Source of the DNA: Sacculina carcini
Lineage: Eukaryota; Arthropoda; Thecostraca; Sacculinidae
Direction: 5' to 3'
Assembly: GCA_916048095.2 (NCBI GenBank)
Contig: OU696587.1
Location: 3,628,079-3,692,078, forward strand
DNA: 64,000 nt
This document shows positions 24,768 through 37,747 of the stretch, one piece after another; within the stretch, counting starts at the first letter, position 1, and each line of letters begins with the position of its first letter. Under the pieces are notes generated by a model. It saw only the letters and a list, made by a program, of their open reading frames with translations. It made no database searches and was not told the origin of the DNA. Both the position numbers and the translations under genes were made by a program.

Positions 24768-27700
24768 TGTTCAAGTTGTATTCAATGGTTAACCGAGACA
24801 CGTCATATATTCTTAACTCAATAGGAAACGCAGGTAAGACAACGACACTGGTCCAATGGACCCACACAACACGCACGTACACACTCGAACACAATCCAAT
24901 AGATACTGTCGTCAACGTCCTTCAGACGCAGACCGAAACCCCCTTTGTCACGAGCTTCGGTTCAACGGGTTCATCGACCCCGCAAATGCGATGACTCATC
25001 GAACTGCGCTCACTCACACACGCCCCCCTAGTCATGGACATGACTTCAATTAACCGCTGAGGACGACGGGTGTTTCTTGACGACCGCCGAAGTTGACCCT
25101 CTGCTTGTTCCTTTTCCGCTTCATCACTTGTTGGTGCAATGTGAGTACGTTGTCCATTTTCGGCTGAATCTTGATTGACGTGACCGTGTCTGCGACGTAC
25201 ATGTCGCCGGTTTCGAGCTACGACTCGTCCGCTAGCCATCTTGATTAAGTAGCGTCGGTGAGGTAGCTGCTCGATCACAATCCCATGCCGATTCCATTCC
25301 TTGGTGATGTGGCATTGTATCGCTACGTGACTTCCTGTCGCGATGTCACTTAGATCTCGAGCACTCTGGTTGTACTTTTCGTCTGTCTTCATTATTCTGT
25401 CCTGTTCACGTTTTTCGATCTGCTCATTTGATTGCTGCCACATGCCTTGAAATTGGCGTCGGTGTGCAGGGATGAAATCTCTAACGGGACGGCCATAGAG
25501 TATTTCTGCAGGTGACCTTCCATCTGGTCCAGGTGTGTTTCTTTGCTGCAATATCCCTCTGCACCAATCATGTTCGTTCAATTGTTTTTTTTCTTCACAC
25601 CAACACTTTTTTATAAGAGCTTTTGCTGATTTTACTGCTGCCTCCGCCCTCCCATTAGACTGCGGATAGTGTGGGGAGGAGCGAACATGTGAGATTTTCC
25701 ACTTGTTGACGAATTGATGGAACTGGCCAGATGTGAACTGAGGTCCACCGTCTGAATACAATATCACTGGTACTCCCACCATGCAGAAAATTGTGCGAAG
25801 TGTCGATAAAAGTTTATTTGTGACGGATGTTTGTCCAAGGTCGTTGACAAATTGCCAGCCAGATAGATGATCCACCAGCACCACGAATTTATGGCTTCCG
25901 TATTCGGCGAAATCGACCGAGACGTGTTCAAACGGTCTTGTAGGTTTCTCGTGATGGCGGATGGTCTCTTTTGGTTGTGATGGTAAGTACACTTGACACT
26001 TTTTGCAATGTTTTGTGATGTTGTCAATATCTACGTCGATCCCGGGCCAATAAACAATATCCCGCGCACGTTGTTTTGTTTTTTCTTTACCAGCATGACC
26101 AGCGTGTAGTTCTTGCAGAATTTCTTTTCGCATGCCCGCTGGTATGACGAGCCGTCTTCCATAAAATATGAAGTCATCATCAATATAGAGATGCTCGTGC
26201 ACCGGCCAATATCGACTGATAATTGGGTCCACATCGCATTTGCGAGTGGGAAATCCTTCCATTATGTTTTTTCGCAGCATTTTCATCTCGGCGTCGGAAG
26301 CGGATATGTCGTGCAATTTTCGTAATTCAACATCTGATATAGCTGCGTCTGTCGAAATTGTCGCTATTGTAGAAAATTCTTCACCCATTTCTCCGGGAGC
26401 AGCAACGGAAGATACAGGAAAACGCGATAACGCGTCCGCTGCGGCGTGATCTTTTCCTGGCGTCCATTGTGCCGAGAATGGTCCAAGCTCTTCAAGCCTC
26501 AATCTCAAGCGCTGAATTCGAGGGTTCGCTAGGTCATCGACAGATTTTGAGTTTAAAATCGGTACCAAAGGACGATGATCAGTGATTACTTCAAAATGTT
26601 GTAGACCGGAGAGAAACATGCGACATTTTCTGAACGCCCAAACAATAGCCAACAACTCCAGCTCAATAGCAGCATATCTAGATTCCGCATCAGTGAGGAA
26701 GCGGGAGCCACACTGTATGACGCATAATTTGCCGTCATCTTGTTTCTGCTGCAGGACAAATCCCAAGCCGTGCAGTCGACTGGCGTCCGTGCGTAAGAAA
26801 GTCGGAGCATCTTGCTGAAAATATTTCAGTATTGTCGGCGATGATAGAGCTTCACGAGCTCGTTTGAAGCACTCGGTGTGGTGATTTTCCCAAACAAACA
26901 CTCTTTTTGCGCTCAATAAGTCGCGCAGAGGTGTGAGCCGTTTCGATAGCTCAGGTGAAAATGATCCGATCTGATTGCACAATCCGAAGAACGATCTCAG
27001 ACCTGTTACGTCGGTTGGAACCGGAAATTGCGCAATGGCCTCATACAAGTCTGGGTCAATGCTGTACCCTTCTGCGTTCAGCACAAATCCGGCGAACTTG
27101 CACTGTGTTTGCATATACTGCGCTTTAGTAATATTCAGTGTGATGCTTTTCTCGCGACATCTCAACAAAAAACTACGCACGCGCGTCTGCAACTCCTGCT
27201 TTGTGCGGCCGTATATTATGACGTCGTCGACAAGACGCTGGATGCCCGGCAGTCCTTCCAGTGATTCATCCATGCGCCGATTGTAATGATCTGATATGGA
27301 AGAGATACCATATGGAGCGCGCTTGAACATGTATCTGCCGTTCGGTGTAATAAACGTCGTGAGTGCTTGGCTGTCAGCATCGAGCGGACATTGATGATAA
27401 CCTTTTTTCGCATCAAATACTGCGAAAAATTTTGCCTCTGACGCAATAATTGATGCAACGCATTCCGAGGGAGTGCCGGACTGAAAAAGTTCACGTTTCA
27501 CACATTTGTTCAATTTGGTGAGGTCCACACACAGACGAACACCTCCATTTTTTTTCGGCGTGACTACAATTGGTGAGCACCAATCTGTAGGTTCAGTTAC
27601 AGGTGATATAATGCCTTGTTCTTGTAATTGCTGAATCTCGTCTTTCAGTCCTGCTTGTAGTGGAAGTGGTACTCTGCGTGGTGCTGAGACACTATGCGGA

Positions 27701-29313
27701 ATTACGTCCTCTCGCAATTTTATTTTGAATGTCTCGCCAGTCAGAACTTTAATTTCATCGCTGAACACATCTGCAAATTCACTGAATATGTCATACGAGT
27801 GCGATTTCATTTGATTCACCTGATGTGCAGTTTCACATGGCATACACGGTGACATTTGTACAGGGTAATTTACCGGAATCAAACGTAGCTCACGACAAAC
27901 ATGCCATGAGAGAAGGAGTCCATGAACGCCTTCTACGATAGTAATGTCTACCGTAGTCGATGCGTTGCCAATGGAGATGGTGGTTTGAAAGACACCCATC
28001 GAACGCATTTTGGTTCCGTCTGCTGCAATGGGGCTTTCAGTACTGGCTTTCAATCTGACATTCTTCAAATGTTTCATGATGTCCGTGCCGGCGACTGTAA
28101 TGTCTGCTCCGGTATCTGGAAGAGCCGACACACGAATTTGACCCCCAAGCACGACGTCCACCTTTGGTGCTTTTACAGTGGTTACGTTTGAAACGACTGC
28201 TGCAGAGACACGGTCGTTATCTGTACATTTCTGATGCGTCTTTTTGTTTGTGCTAATCACGCTACGGCACTTGATTTCGAAATGACCAAATTTACCGCAC
28301 CGTTTGCATTGTTTTCCGAGCGCTGGACATTTTTCGCTCGCTTGGTGGCGACGTCCGCATCTTGTGCACTCGTTCGTGTCCCTTCCTGTGCGCCTATCAT
28401 GCGTCACAGTGGGGTGCCTATGTTGCACTTTATTGACGTGAGTATCCCGACTGTTTTCGATCAAATCTGTGTCGCGGTTGGCTGCCTCTTCAGCTCTGCA
28501 TATCTCAACGGCTGTAGATAGCGTTAGATTTTTCACGCTGCAAAGTTTTTTCACTGTTGCTGTGTCTCTGACACCGACGACGATGCGATCGCGGATCAAG
28601 GAATCCCGGCATTGGTCACAGAAATTGCAAGTGGTGCTCATCTCTCGGAGGCTGATCAAAAAATCTTCGAAGCACTCGCCAATTTTCTGAGAGCGGCCGT
28701 TGAAGTTTTTCCGTTCGATGACTTCGTTTACCTGGCCTTTTGCATACTCTGCCAGCATACGAACGATGACGTCGATGTTGTCTTTGTCGTTTTCATCTAT
28801 TTGGAAATTTCTCACTGTTCTCAGCGTTTCATCGCTAAGGCACGATCGAAGTACTGCGGCCTGCATTTTTCTGGGTTGGTTTTGAAGACCGGTCAATAGC
28901 ACATAATCTTCCCAACGATCTTTCCACACGAAAAATGACTCGCTCCGGTCAACACTCAGGTCCAGTTTTTCGGGCATAGGGACTCTCCCGGCCCATACTG
29001 ACGTTTGAGACGGCTGCATCTGATGAGACGAGCTTGCTGTGTCAACTGTCGGCTGCGCCATGTTCAAGTTGTATTCAATGGTTAACCGAGACACGTCATA
29101 TATTCTTAACTCAATAGGAAACGCAGGTAAGACAACGACACTGGTCCAATGGACCCACACAACACGCACGTACACACTCGAACACAATCCAATAGATACT
29201 GTCGTCAACGTCCTTCAGACGCAGACCGAAACCCCCTTTGTCACGAGCTTCGGTTCAACGGGTTCATCGACCCCGCAAATGCGATGACTCATCGAACTGC
29301 GCTCACTCACACA
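24768..29313 (-). mobile_element. Mag-like Ty3/Gypsy element with identical LTRs; looks whole
   Basis: Two 253-base LTRs (24768-25020 and 29061-29313) look identical by eye, begin TGTGTGAGTG and end TTGAACA on the minus strand, and are flanked by AAGCC (24763-24767 and 29314-29318). A purine tract, AGGGGGG, sits beside the 3' LTR, and TGGCGCAGCC follows the 5' LTR. One frame covers gag, protease, RT, RNase H and integrase. The insertion is very recent. Clade assignment (Mag/SURL group) rests on gag-knuckle layout and short 5-bp duplications and is tentative. It lies in the pol part of the CsRn1-like element. Confidence 0.93.
24922..29061 (-). CDS. Gag-Pol polyprotein of the Mag-like element
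   Basis: A single frame of about 1,379 codons. Domains in order: a gag region of about 250 residues; two zinc knuckles (CTRCGRRH and CKRCGKFGHFEIKC, near 285-315); protease (ALPDTGADITVAG, near 365); reverse transcriptase (VRLCVDLTKLN, then RLVDDVIIYG); RNase H (TDASRLHGLGFVL, then ITDHRPLV); integrase zinc site (HAGHAGKEKTKQR, then CKKCQVY); and core (SVDFAEYGS, YSDGGPQFTSG, HYPQSNGRAEAAVK). The chosen start is the Met whose codon overlaps the last base of the 5' LTR; the frame upstream lies in the LTR. The frame ends inside the 3' LTR. Gag and Pol lie in one frame, so no frameshift site between them is needed. Confidence 0.9.
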   Translation of the reverse strand: MAQPTVDTASSSHQMQPSQTSVWAGRVPMPEKLDLSVDRSESFFVWKDRWEDYVLLTGLQNQPRKMQAAVLRSCLSDETLRTVRNFQIDENDKDNIDVIVRMLAEYAKGQVNEVIERKNFNGRSQKIGECFEDFLISLREMSTTCNFCDQCRDSLIRDRIVVGVRDTATVKKLCSVKNLTLSTAVEICRAEEAANRDTDLIENSRDTHVNKVQHRHPTVTHDRRTGRDTNECTRCGRRHQASEKCPALGKQCKRCGKFGHFEIKCRSVISTNKKTHQKCTDNDRVSAAVVSNVTTVKAPKVDVVLGGQIRVSALPDTGADITVAGTDIMKHLKNVRLKASTESPIAADGTKMRSMGVFQTTISIGNASTTVDITIVEGVHGLLLSWHVCRELRLIPVNYPVQMSPCMPCETAHQVNQMKSHSYDIFSEFADVFSDEIKVLTGETFKIKLREDVIPHSVSAPRRVPLPLQAGLKDEIQQLQEQGIISPVTEPTDWCSPIVVTPKKNGGVRLCVDLTKLNKCVKRELFQSGTPSECVASIIASEAKFFAVFDAKKGYHQCPLDADSQALTTFITPNGRYMFKRAPYGISSISDHYNRRMDESLEGLPGIQRLVDDVIIYGRTKQELQTRVRSFLLRCREKSITLNITKAQYMQTQCKFAGFVLNAEGYSIDPDLYEAIAQFPVPTDVTGLRSFFGLCNQIGSFSPELSKRLTPLRDLLSAKRVFVWENHHTECFKRAREALSSPTILKYFQQDAPTFLRTDASRLHGLGFVLQQKQDDGKLCVIQCGSRFLTDAESRYAAIELELLAIVWAFRKCRMFLSGLQHFEVITDHRPLVPILNSKSVDDLANPRIQRLRLRLEELGPFSAQWTPGKDHAAADALSRFPVSSVAAPGEMGEEFSTIATISTDAAISDVELRKLHDISASDAEMKMLRKNIMEGFPTRKCDVDPIISRYWPVHEHLYIDDDFIFYGRRLVIPAGMRKEILQELHAGHAGKEKTKQRARDIVYWPGIDVDIDNITKHCKKCQVYLPSQPKETIRHHEKPTRPFEHVSVDFAEYGSHKFVVLVDHLSGWQFVNDLGQTSVTNKLLSTLRTIFCMVGVPVILYSDGGPQFTSGQFHQFVNKWKISHVRSSPHYPQSNGRAEAAVKSAKALIKKCWCEEKKQLNEHDWCRGILQQRNTPGPDGRSPAEILYGRPVRDFIPAHRRQFQGMWQQSNEQIEKREQDRIMKTDEKYNQSARDLSDIATGSHVAIQCHITKEWNRHGIVIEQLPHRRYLIKMASGRVVARNRRHVRRRHGHVNQDSAENGQRTHIAPTSDEAEKEQAEGQLRRSSRNTRRPQRLIEVMSMTRGACVSERSSMSHRICGVDEPVEPKLVTKGVSVCV

Positions 29314-31462
29314 AAGCCCACGGTGAATTGGAACGTCGGACAATGCCGGACTGCAGCATGGCTTCAAACGCATCTCTGGCGGCTTTTTCCTTGTCAGATG
29401 ATAGACGGCGTGGGCGGGCGAACACGGGCGCTGCACTGCCAGTGTCGATGGTGTGCTGCACAGGCATGGTGGCTGCTGTGTGAGATTGAGACATCAACAA
29501 ACCGGGTCGCTGGGTCAACAAAGACCGCACGGGCGCCGTGAGTTGACTGACGTCGTTGACAACCAGTCCAACAGTTTGCTCAGTACTTATTTTTGCAGGA
29601 ACGCATAATGATGTAACAGTGTCACGGAGACATCTTTGGTGACAATCTACCACGAGCTTGAAATGGCTGAGAAAATCGTGTCCCAGCAACGGAGAAACTG
29701 CGTCAGAGACAATAAAAGTCCAGGTATACTTTCGACGCAATTTGTGGAGAACAATATCCAAACGGACTTCACCATGCACCAACATGGGCTGGCCGTTGGC
29801 TGCTGATATGCGTATCGATGTTGGTTGTAGCATCAGCATGTTTACTGCGTTCCGGGGTATAATAGACACGCCGGCACCAGTGTCGACTATGAAATTCAGC
29901 CATTTGTCGTTGATACGGGCTGCGACTCTTAGAAGCGGCAGGCCATATGGTGCAGCTACCATGACCTGCCGCTCTAGTTTTCCGCCGAAGTGAAAACACT
30001 TGAGCGGTTGACCGGCGAAGGCGACGAGCTCCTGGAGGTCGGCTGGATTTCCAAGCTTGGCGACTTATTCGGCCATTGGCACCATGGTTTACATGTCCGC
30101 GTGGCTGCGCCGTAAAATATGTGGCCACGACAGATCTTAGGCCACTGATTGTCATGGAATGGTTGAAGACCACGATGTCGATTGGCTGCTGTTGTCCAGT
30201 AGTTCCTGTGTTCTCGACGACGACCAGGCTGCATTGCAGTAGACGTGGAGGATGCGGCGAGACATTGCGACTGCACGAGTGGCATCAACTCATCCGCCAG
30301 TTTCCCTAATTGGACCAGTGGCGTTTCTTTTTGCGCTGCAAGTACAGGTCCAATCGATGCTGGTAACGCTTGAGTGAATTTATGGCGTACCAGGTCTTCT
30401 GTGACATTCACTCTTCGCGCTCGTGACAATAGCTCACCCAGGTACAATGACGGCTTACCTGTCATTACCGTGGTAGATATGAGCTCGTCAAACAACTCTG
30501 CCTTCGACCTTTCAAATGTTTGAAGTACCTCTTCTTTCAGCTCAGAATATGACTGCTTACTGATTGTCGTAGGAGCAATCTTACCCACGACGTTGGGAGG
30601 AAGAGCAGCAATGACGTGAAAAAACCTTGTGGGCTCAGCCGTGATATTTGCAAGACGAAATTGTGCTTCCATGATGGTAAACCATCCCTCTATAGAACTC
30701 TCCATGAACGGCGGTGGTTTGATACCAATTCCATTCACAGAAGAAGCGCACATAGTTGTATCATCGGTAGACATATTGCAAAATCGAAATATGCAGAATA
30801 ATATATAAAATGCAGTATTCAAAACGAAGGGGTCACCAATGTGGTGGTTCGCTCTGATTAAATCAATTTTACCACACACAACATAACATGAAACATGTGA
30901 GACAAGGTTCGGACGCACAAGAGAGTGTATTCTCGTCCACACACAACATACTTGACGCCTAGGAACATCCTAGTAATTTCTGCTTTGGCGTACCAATCAG
31001 CGATGGCGTCTATTGATGCAAATATATATAAACACTAGCATTAAAACCCGCCCGTTGTGCGGAAAAATTCATAAAAATATTGTAAATTAAAAAAATTATA
31101 TGGCAAACTCATAAAAACCTAAATCAATCGAAAAGTCTAAATTTCATTATTTTTTATTTTATTTGGACAAAATATTTTCCCTCAGCCCGCCTCATATTTA
31201 AACCCGACGTGCGGAATAATTCAGAGCTCAAACACGATCCGTTCTGGACCTTGAAGTCAAATCCGTTAGTTTTGTATATGAACTCGTTTTACACGGTGAA
31301 ATTAAACGTTCTATTGTCTACAGTTGATGCCCCCGGGACAATATTATCTCATAAACATGATCCATCGCTTCGTTTACGTTTCAAGGCCCTGATCTATACC
31401 ATTGAGCCCGCGCAGTTAGGTCACCTCATATTCAAGCATTCACGCACACAGACAGACAGATA

Positions 31463-31465
31463 ATT

Positions 31466-31550
<85 letters not shown>
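31463..31550. repeat. (TA)n microsatellite at a Helitron unit end
   Basis: About 88 bases of pure TA lie at the 5' terminus of the short Helitron unit. The other two unit ends have only TATATATATAGA here, so the tract grew from the terminal TATATA. Confidence 0.95.
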
Positions 31551-31552
<2 letters not shown>

Positions 31553-32823
31553 TTTGAGCCCGCCCGTCGTGCGGAACAATTCATAAAGTAAAATTCATAT
31601 TCAATCCATAAAATAAACTGAATACAAATAAAAAAGCAAAAAATTTAACCTGTATATACGTTCACCAATAAAAAACTCAAAATGTCAATATTTTAAATTT
31701 AAATTTGACAAAATATTATCCCTCAATCCACCTCATATTTGAGCCTGCCCGTCGTGCGGAATAATTCAGAACAAAAACACAACAAACAATGGAAATTCTA
31801 GCATATAAACCGGCCCGTCGTGCGAAACAATTTATACCATTAAATTTTTATTCAATTTATAAGAGAAAATAAATATGAATTAATAAAGAAAAGAGTAAAC
31901 CCATAAAAAGTCTAAATTTCTATATTTTTATATTATTTTGACAAAATAGTTTGCCTAAACCGCCTCATATTTAAACCTGCCCGTCGTGCTGAATGATTCA
32001 GAACTCAGACACAAAACAATGAAAAATGACTAATTTTTTTATCATACTGTTTTCAAAATATATTTATAACTCAACATCACCATCTATCATTAAAACCCGC
32101 CCGTTGAGCAGAACAATAAATAAAGTATAATGAATATTGAATTAATAAAAAACGATTAGAAATTAAAAAAGAAAAAGTAAACCCCTAAAAATTCTTAAAC
32201 AATAGAAAAGTCTAAATATGAATGTTTTTATTTTAGATGTGACAAAATATTTTCCCTCGAACAGCCTCGTATTTAAACCCGCCCGTCGTGCGGGACTATA
32301 AATAAAATATAATGAATCAAAAAGCAAAAAGCTGATCCAATAGAAAAATACATATTTGTAAATTCTTGTTTTAATTATTGACGAAGTTTTTTCCCTCAAC
32401 ACTGCTCAAATTCACACCCGTCCTTCGTGTGTAGTAATTCAGAAGTGTAACACTATCAAAACTATGAAACCTGCTGTCATCTCTATAATTCCAGATTTAT
32501 GCGTCCGCTAAAACAGCATATTCATATAGTTGGCATTGTATGATAATACAACCCATATCCTTATGCAACTTAAGCTTATGCAACTTGAAATTAAGCCAAT
32601 TAAATTATACAGTAAAATTCAGTAGTTAACTTTGTTCCCAGTAGTATTTACTACTGTAGTTTTGTTCCCAGTAATATTGAGGACAATAAAGCCTTTCTAT
32701 TCAGTATAGTGTAGCATTAATTAAACTGTACCCAATAAAACCACACCATCCATGCTTGGAGCTAATATGATGCATTCTTAATTGTGATTGGGCTTCAGTG
32801 AAATTTAATCGGTGTATATTCCT

Positions 32824-33846
32824 GTGTAATCGCAAGTGCTCATAATAGCTGTCAAATTGGTAATATGTGCTTTTGAATTTACACCGCCGTAACTTCCTTC
32901 AGATACACTTTGGAAAATTACAAATTATACCGTATTGTAGAAAACAAGATTTCTAGCACGATGGTATAATTTATTTTTATGTGTAACAAATAGTTACTGA
33001 GAAATACGTAAAAAATGAATAAATTGTAGTCGCCCGGTGTTCAAGTGCAATTTTAGATGAATTTGAGAATTTTGCCAATTTTACACGTTTTTTGTATCAT
33101 TTGTGTGTATAAATTATAGCTTATCTTATATAACACAAAACTATCTACACAGTAGTATATTTCTGTGTAATCGCAAGTGCGCATAATAGCTGTCAAATTG
33201 GCAATATGTCCTTTTGAATTTACACCGCCGTAACTTTCTTCAGATACACTTTGGAAAATTACAAATTATACCGTATTGTAGAAAACAAGATTTCTAGCAC
33301 GATGGTATAATTTATTTTTATATGTAACAAATAGTTACTGAGAAATAGTAGAAAAATGAATTAATTTTAGTCGCCCGGTGTTCAAGTGTAAATTTGGATG
33401 TATTTAAGAATTTTGCCAATTTTACACGTTTTTTGTATCATTTGTGGGTATAAATTATACCTTTTCTTGTAGAACACAAAATTCTCTACACAGTAGTATA
33501 TTCCAGTGTAATCGCAAGTGCGCATAATAGCTGTCAAATTGGCAATATGTTCTTTTGACTTTACACCGCCGTCACTTCCTTCAGATACACTTTGGAAAAT
33601 TAAGAATTATACCGCATTTAAAAAAATACAATTTCCAGCACGATGATATAATTTATTTTAATGTGTGACAAATAGTTCCTGAAAATTAGGTAGAAAAATG
33701 AATTAATTTAGGCGCCCGGTGATCAAGTGTAATTTTGGATGTATTTGACAATTTTGCCAATTTTACACATTTTTTGTATCATTTGTGGGTATAAATTATA
33801 ACTTTTCTTGTAGAACACAAAATTATCTACACAATAGTATAATTTT
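32824..33846. repeat. 341-bp tandem repeats in Helitron unit 2
   Basis: The marker GTGTAATCGCAAGT starts at 32824, 33165 and 33506, an exact spacing of 341 bases, and each copy carries CACCGCCGTAACTT and CCAATTTTACACGTTTTTT at the same offsets. Two more diverged copies follow to about 34.4 kb. Confidence 0.9.
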
Positions 33847-36660
33847 TATAGCTGTACCATTGCTGGTTTATGAGGAATAGATAGCGGAATATTGACCAAA
33901 ATATTCGCGTTTTTCAGTGCTAATTTTGCATTTTTGACTTTGTCATTTTGACTTCACACCGCCGTAACTTTTTTTTAATACACTTTGGAAAATTAAAAAT
34001 TATACCGTGTTGTAGCAAACAAAATTCCCAGCATGATGGTATTATTTATTTAGATGTGTGATAATTAGTTTTTGATACATAGAGAAAAAAGTATAGAAAA
34101 TCGGACGCGTGGAGTTTAAATATAATTTTCAATATAGATTGAAATTTTGTCATGTTTACATCTTTTATGTTCTATTTTTGGATATGAATTATAACCTATC
34201 TTGTAGAACAGAAAATTCTCTACACAGTGGTATAATCTGTTTGGCTGTACCATTTCTGGTTTATGAGGAGTAGATGTAGGAATATTGACCAAAATTTTTG
34301 CATTTTTCAGGGTTCATTTTGTCTTTTCACCGCGATAACTTTTTTTGGTTTTATTTTTAAAATTTAAAATTTATCCTATCGTGTAGACAAGAACATTTCC
34401 AACGTAATGGTATAAATAGTTGGCAGGTACGCCGAGTGGTTACCGAGTAGCAGCTTGCTGAAAATGGACCAAGGAGGGTGGGACAGACAAACACACAGAC
34501 AGACAGAGGATCTCTTTTATATATATAGATAGATAGATATAGCATTAAAACCCGCCCGTTGTGCGGAGCAATTCATAACATGAAATTCATATTCAATTCG
34601 TAAAAAAATATGGAAAAATAAAAATGAAATAGGGTACACTCATAAAAATATTAATCAATTGAAAATTATAAGTTTAATTATTTTTATTTCGACAAAATAT
34701 TTCCCCTCAGTCCGCCTGAGTCATTTTTATACCCGCCCGTCGTGCTGAATAATTCAGAACTCGAACACGATCCGTTCTGGATCTTGAAGTCAAATCCATT
34801 GGTTTTGTGTATGGATTTATTCTACAGGGTAAATTCAACGTTCTATTGTCTATAGTTGCTGCCCGCGGAGCATTTTTATTTGTAAAAAATACCTTTTTTA
34901 AATGAACCATTTGAAAAAATGAACTAAAAAATGAAAACACCTTTTTTAAACCCGCCCGTCGTGGGGAACAATTCATACAATAAAATTCATATAAGAAGTC
35001 AAATCCATTGGTTTTGTGTATGGATTAATTCTACAGGGAAAATTGAACGTTCTATTGTCTATAGTTGCTGCCCGCGGAACATTTTTATTTTTGGAAAAAA
35101 AAACCTTTTTTTAAATGAACCATTTGAAAAAATGATCTAAAAACACTTTTTTAAACCCACCCGTCGTGCGGAACAATTCATACAATAAAATTCATATCAA
35201 ATCCATAAAATATAATGAATACAAATTGAAAAGCAAAAAATGTAACCTATAAATATCTTAACCAATAGAAAAGTCTAAATGTGAATATTTTTGTTCTTAT
35301 TTTAAGAAATATTATCCCTCAACCCGCCTGATATATAAATCTGCCCGTCGTGTGGTATAATTCAGAACACAAACACGAAACAAACAATGAATGATGATGA
35401 AATCTTTTCATCAGAATGTTTCCAAACTATATTTATTACTTAACATCATTCCCCAATATCATTTCCTTAAGTACTATTTCACTTTTACCGCTATAATATT
35501 CATTGTTAAAATTTATATATTTTCCGCTATCATTAAAACCCAATATAACCTGAGTCAAACCTACCCAACCCAACCCAACCATTCAATCTTGACCGCTCTC
35601 AGCCTAGTCTGAGGTGATTTAACTTATTAGTTTGTGATCACAAAATATACTGATGCGATCATAATTTGTAATCAGAAGACTGAGATTATCTACCCCAGGG
35701 GTCCCAAACACGCGGCCCACCAATACTTTTCTCTCAACCCGCCAATATAGTATCGGGACCAAACTGTAAGGTAGCTAAATTCACATTTGTTGCATAATGC
35801 GATATAATTATACACCATTATCATATTATCTCATAATTCCCGGTTAATGCTTCCACTAATGCATCATATTCATACAGTTGTTATTTTTTGGATTACACCG
35901 ATAATACAGCCCTTGATATTACAGCCGATATTATATTATGCAATCTATATTCTGCTACGTATTATTCCTAATACATATATCATCAGATCGCAAAATATAT
36001 TTAAAGGTTCACATCATTCTCCAAAATCATTTGCTTAAGAGCTATTCTACTTTTATCGCTAGAATATTTACTGCTAGCAAAATATCATATACCTCGCTAT
36101 CATTTAAACCCACTCTTTATAGATACATTTAATTCGCCCGTCGTGCGGAACAGTTCATAAAATATAATTAATATTCAATTCATAAAAAATTAGTGCAAAT
36201 TGAAAAAGAAGAACAAACCCACAGGAAAGTTATAGCTAATATAAAAGTCTAAATGTGAAATTTATGTTTCAATTTAGAAAACATGTTTTTCCACAACACT
36301 ATCAAAACAATGCAATCTTCTGTCATCTCTATAATTCCAGGTTAATGCTTCCGCTAAAACAGCATAAGTTGGCATTACATGATATTGCAGCCCATATCCT
36401 TATGCAACTTATGCTTATGCAACTTGAAATTAAACCAATTAAATTACACAGTTAAATTCAGTAGTTTACTTTGTTCCCAATAGCATTTTACCCGCCCGTC
36501 GTGCGGAACGTTATTGAGGACAATAAAGCCTTTATATTCAGTAGAGTGTAGCATTAATTAAACTGTACGCAATAAAACCACACCATCCATGCTTGGAGAT
36601 AATATGATGCATTCTTAATTGTGATTGGGCTTCAGTGAAATTTAATCGGTGTATATTCCT

Positions 36661-37747
36661 GTGTAATCGCAAGTACGCATAATAGCTGTCAAATTGGCAA
36701 TATGTCCTTTTGACTTTACACCGCCGTAACTTCCTTCAGATACCCTTTGGAAAATTACAAATTACACCGTATTGTAGAAGACAAGATTTCTAGAACGATG
36801 GTATAATTTATTTTTATGTGTAACAAATAGTTACTGAGAAATAGTAGAAAAATGAATTAATTTTAGTCGCCCGGTGTTCAAGTGTAATTTTGGATGTATT
36901 TGAGAATTTTGCCAATTTTACACGTTTTTTGTATCATTTGTGGGTATAAATTATAGCTTATCTTGTAGAACACAAAATTCTCTACACAGTAGTATATTCC
37001 TGTGTAATCGCAAGTGCGTAAATTGTGATTGGACTTCAGTGAAATTTAATCAGTGTATATTCATGTGTAATCGCAAGTACGCATAATAGCTGTCAAATTG
37101 GCAACATGACATTTTGACCTTACACCGTCGTAACTTCGTTCAGATACACTTTGGAAAATTAATAATTATACCGTACTGTAGGAAACAAAATTTCTAGCAC
37201 GATGGTATAATTAATTTTAAGGTGTGACAAACAGTTGCTGAGAAATGGGTATAAAAATGAATGAATTGTAGTCACCCGGTGTTCAAGTGTAATTTTGGAT
37301 GTATTTGAGAATTTTGCCAATTTTACACGTTTTTTGTATCATTTGTGGGTATAAATTACACCTTTTCTTGTAGAACACAAAATTCTCTACACAGTAGTAT
37401 ATTCCTGTGTAATCGCAAGTGCGAAAAATAGCTGTCAAATTGGCAATATGTCCTTTTGACTTTACACCGCCGTAACTTCCTTCAGATACACTTTGGAAAA
37501 TTAAAAATTATACCGCATTTAAAAAAATACAATTTCCAGCACGATGATATAATTTATTTTAATGTGTGACAAATAGTTCCTGAGAAATAGGTAGAAAAAT
37601 GAATTAATTTAGGCGCCCGGTGATCAAGTGTAATTTTGGATGTATTTGACAATTTTGCCAATTTTACACATTTTTTGTATCATTTGTGGGTATAAATTAT
37701 AACTTTTCTTGTAGAACACAAAATTATCTACACAATAGTATAATTTT
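36661..37747. repeat. 341-bp tandem repeats in Helitron unit 3
   Basis: Same repeat as in unit 2, with the marker at 36661, 37002, 37065 and 37407. The close pair 37002/37065 marks a partial copy that restarts with the lead-in TGATTGG-CTTCAGTGAAATT. Confidence 0.9.

Noticed and set aside
22642-24994. Several plus-strand frames of 60-139 codons
   Set aside because: They are antisense shadows of the Gypsy pol frame on the minus strand.
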